Below are positions 32,731 to 35,782 of a DNA stretch of 35,782 nt, piece after piece (positions within the stretch are counted from its first letter, which is position 1; the number at the start of each line of letters is the position of its first letter). The stretch is from Reclinomonas americana ATCC 50394. Its lineage: Eukaryota; Jakobida; Jakobea; Jakobida. The stretch spans positions 91,349-127,130 of the forward strand of contig PS015017.1 of the NCBI GenBank assembly GCA_048213135.1, written 5' to 3'. Both the position numbers and the translations under genes were made by a program. The notes under the pieces are model-generated. The model had not been told where the DNA came from. It saw only the letters and a list, made by a program, of their open reading frames with translations, and ran no database searches.

Positions 32731-33896
32731 ATGTCTGCGAGCGATAGCAACGCCTCTTCTTCTTCATCATCGTCGTCGTCTTCAAAGATGCCACACTGGA
32801 CGATGCCCGAGACCGCTGACGGTGCGTTTGTCGACACCGGAGTGCTGGTGTGGAACTCGCTGACGCGCACCAAGGTGAGCGAGCTCGGTTGAACGCACAC
32901 TGAGCCACGATCGGGATGACTAACCTTATGCGCACACGCACACAGGTACCACTTCGCAAACCGAAGGACAGCCCCCTGCGCTGGTACTCGTGCGGACCGA
33001 CAGTGTACAACATTTCCCACTTGGGTCATGCACGGTGAGTCGTCGCTGCGTAGTCTCTCTGCGCGATTCGTCTGGCGTCTCCCTCTAACACACGCACACA
33101 CACAACAGCAACTATGTGTCGCTGGACATTCTGCGCCGAGTGCTGGAGGACTACTTTGGCATCCCCACTCTCTACGTGATGAACATTACCGATGTCGACG
33201 ACAAGATCATCATCGCGGCTGCGCACAAGCACCTGGTGGACCTGGTCGCCGACGTTTCCGAGCGGAGTGGCGCGGAATCGATGGCCGTCAGTCAGGCGCT
33301 GGAGGATGCCCAGGCGGTGCTGGACCGAGAGGACGAGTGGCGCCAAGTGTCGAAGACACACTCGGCGGCGCAGGCGCTCAAGCAGGCCGCACTTGCCGCC
33401 GGCATCATCAGTGCGGACGAGGCTGCATCGGAGCCAGACTTCGAGGGCTACGCCCGTCACTACGAGCAAGACTTTCTGGAGGACATGGCCGCCCTGGGAG
33501 TTGCGCGAGGCCAGCTGCATGCAGCAGCACTTGTGTCAGTTGCATTTTCCTCACACAAATGCTGGCTACCCACAGGTGCGACCGGCTCACGCCATGCCGC
33601 GCGTCTCGGAGCACGTACCTGAGATCATCGCCTTCATCGAGCGCATCATCCGCAACGGCTTCGCGTACGCCACCGCCACTGGATCCGTGTACTTTGACAC
33701 CAGCGCCTACCTGGCCTCCGGACACGACCACCCGAAGCTGGCACCGGAGCGCCGCGATGACCTGGAGCTGATGGCCGAGGCTGAGGGTGCTCTCAGCAGT
33801 ATCGGATCGGCGGAGAAGAAGGCCACGGCGGACTTTGCCTTGTGGAAGGCATCGAAGCCAGGCGAGCCGTCCTGGAGCTCGCCGTGGGGACGCGGT

Positions 33897-33929
<33 letters not shown>

Positions 33930-35426
33930 GCCACGTGCGTCTGATGACTGCTGTTCTGTTGTGTTTTCTTGTCGATCGCCTGTCACCACCTTCCTCCCAC
34001 AGCACCGTGCTCGGCTCCGACACCATGGACATTCACTCGGGTGGCGAGGACCTCAAGTTCCCGCACCACGACAACGAGATGGCGCAGTCGGAGGCCTGCT
34101 TCTGCCACCACCAGTGGGTCAACTACTTTTTGCACTGCGGTCACCTGGGCATCAACGGCATGAAGATGAGCAAGTCAAAGAAGAACTTTACCAGCATCAA
34201 GGCCGCACTGGCACCGGGCGAATGCACCGGACGCCAGCTGCGCTTCCTGTTCCTTCTGCACCAGTACAACGCGCCACTGGATTTCAGCGAGGGCGCGCTG
34301 GACGAGGCCGCATCAGCCGAGCGCTCGTTCCGCGAGTTCTTCCACAACATGAAGGCCGAGCTGCGCGCCACCACCCTGCGCACGGCCACGCGATGGGACG
34401 ACGAGGAGCGTCAGCTGAAGAGCGCACTTTCCGCCGTGCAGGCCGGCATCGACGCGGCCCTCCGCGACGACTTCAACACGCCGCTGACGATGCGCTTGCT
34501 GGCCGAACTCGTCACCACCACCAACGTGTACGTGGCACGCTGCCGCGCCGCCGGCCGTGACCCCCGCGCCGCCGCGCTGCGCGATATCACTGCGTACGTG
34601 TCACGCATGTTTAACGTGTTCGGGTTGAACGAGACTGGCGCGCTCGGTTTCGCGACAACTGAGGAGCATGGCGGGGTGAGTGTGATTGTGTCTTGTCTCA
34701 CGTTCACCATTCATTCAGTGACTTACCAGTCTGCTGACACGCACAGGTGGAGGCCGCCGTTGCGCCTCTTCTCGACGCGATTGCCGATTTCCGCATGTCG
34801 GTGCGCTCGGCGGCGTTGGGGCGCGTCGACAGCGCATCCATCTTGCGCCTCACCGACGAGTTCCGCGACACGCGGATGGTGGAGCTGGGTGTGCGACTGG
34901 AGGATCGCCCCGACGCGCCAGTGGCATGGAAGCGCGACGCACCAGAGGTCTTGCAGCGAGAGCTTGCCGCCAGCCGCAAGGCCGAGGCCGCTCGCGAGGC
35001 CGATCGCGAGCTGCGTCGACGCGAGCGTGAGGCCGCTTCAGGTACGCCACGCATGCTTCTTCTTCGCACAGCAGCTACGTAAATATGACAACTCATGATT
35101 GTCACACAGTGCTGCGGAGTGAAATGGCCAAGAAATCGCCACTGGAGATGTTCCGCGACGCCACCGAGCAGTACTCGGCGTGGGACGCACTCGGCGTGCC
35201 CACTGCCGACGCCGACGGCAAACCACTCAGTCGCTCTCAGCGCAAGCGTCTACTGAAGACGTGGCGACAGCACGCGGAGATGCACAACGAGTTCCTGGTC
35301 AGCATGGGCTTCCCACCACTGGAGCTGGCCGTGGCAGAGGCGACGGAGACACCAGTTGTGTCGGTGGATCGCGATGAGTGCGCCGGGTGCTGCTCAGCAA
35401 TGGTCACTGGCGCCTGCGTGCGATGA
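32731..35426 (+). CDS. CARS1: Cysteinyl-tRNA synthetase, cytosolic
   Basis: Seven exons, 32731-32874, 32946-33034, 33109-33499, 33576-33934, 34003-34675, 34747-35041 and 35110-35426, join in frame to 755 residues (human CARS1 has 748). It charges tRNA-Cys with cysteine. The class I signature HLGHAR stands for HIGH, followed by YVMNITDVDDK. Zinc ligands are expected from the Cys of YSCGP, the Cys of IECSAM and the His of FPHHDNE with its following Glu. The second signature is KMSKSKKNF. The eukaryote-type insertion (about 33190-33480) and C-terminal helical extension (SPLEMFRDATEQYSAWD, SRSQRKRLLKTW) are present. The N-terminus is a poly-Ser stretch, and the C-terminus ends in a Cys cluster (CAGCC-x7-C) I do not know from this family. 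The third intron (33500-33575) has a GTTGCG donor. No mitochondrial presequence is evident from this ATG. Confidence 0.95.
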
Positions 35427-35568
35427 GCTGTGTGTGCGTGTGAGAACAATGTAAAGCAATCATGGGCGTTTGTTTACGACATGGTGTACCCGTCGCGAGG
35501 TTAGGTGGTGAAGTGTTGAATCCGAGCAGGACACAAGCGCATCTTCCGTCTTGTTTTCAATCGTCACA

Positions 35569-35677
35569 ATGAGCACGGAAGAGAAGAGCACACTGTTCAC
35601 CATTGTCGCCGGCGCAGTTGCACTGCTGCCGATCATCAGCGCGGGAGCCTACTCGATCTTTGGCCAGGCGCACAAGA
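35569..35677 (+). CDS. First exon of a small membrane protein (continues beyond the window)
   Basis: ATG at 35569 opens MSTEEKSTLFTIVAG, followed by a hydrophobic helix of about 20 residues (FTIVAGAVALLPIISAGAYS) and FGQAHK. The exon stops at an A|GTTGCG donor (35678), phase 1; the rest to 35782 is CA/CT-rich intron. One transmembrane helix near the N-terminus fits a signal anchor or a small organelle membrane subunit. The family is not recognisable from 36 residues. The start lies 142 nt after the CysRS stop on the same strand. Confidence 0.55.
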
Positions 35678-35782
35678 GTTGCGCGCGCACACACGCACAC
35701 GTCAGCACTACCATTGCGAATCTTTTCCTCTCTTTCTCTCTTTGTGTCTCATTCGCACGCACACTTGAGAGAGAAACACACA

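Overview
The window is nuclear DNA of an intron-rich unicellular eukaryote. Most genes are split into many exons by introns of about 60-130 nt with GT-AG ends and CTCAC-like branch sites. Coding DNA looks GC-rich, spacers and introns are full of CA/TG, CT/GA and CAG microsatellites, and genes are tightly packed on both strands. The gene set (kinesin-14, ATG5, exportin-7, PP1, primase small subunit, cysteine dioxygenase, cytosolic CysRS) is pan-eukaryotic. I cannot fix the lineage. The SPIRAL2/TORTIFOLIA1-like protein hints at an algal, plant-like or early-branching protist affinity, but this is weak evidence. The scaffold has nine runs of N, five of them exactly 20 N.

Layout, left to right: (1) minus-strand CCCH x4 + vWA protein, running off the left edge; (2) plus-strand C-terminal-motor kinesin (kinesin-14) with a very intron-dense coiled-coil stalk; (3) plus-strand ATG5; (4) plus-strand exportin-7; (5) plus-strand PP1 catalytic subunit, broken by gaps at both ends; (6) minus-strand TOG/HEAT protein of SPIRAL2/TORTIFOLIA1 type with a poly-proline and acidic tail; (7) plus-strand DNA primase small subunit, starting 81 bp from gene 6 in a head-to-head pair; (8) minus-strand WD40 - PB1-like - tandem U-box protein, tail-to-tail with primase at 15 nt; (9) an unassigned stretch; (10) plus-strand His/Gln-rich, poly-Q, poly-Pro protein, either one gene or two; (11) minus-strand coiled-coil protein; (12) minus-strand cysteine dioxygenase, head-to-head with (13) plus-strand cysteinyl-tRNA synthetase; (14) the first exon of a small membrane protein at the right edge.

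The most unusual signal is in the splicing. At least 17 introns, in nearly every gene and on both strands, begin with GTTGCG, usually after an exon-final A (A|GTTGCG). Most other introns begin with G|GTGCG, GTACGC, GTGTG or GTGAG. GTTGCG pairs poorly with a standard U1 5' end, so there may be a second donor class, a bulged U1 register, or a divergent U1. Twelve consecutive introns in the kinesin stalk are all phase 1, as if gained in a burst.

Functional links: the cysteine dioxygenase/CysRS pair shares one upstream region and consumes the same substrate. Kinesin-14 and the SPIRAL2-like protein both act on microtubules. ATG5 and the tandem U-box protein belong to ubiquitin-type pathways. Part of the window (about 18891-19112) looks like pyrosequencing noise rather than genomic sequence.
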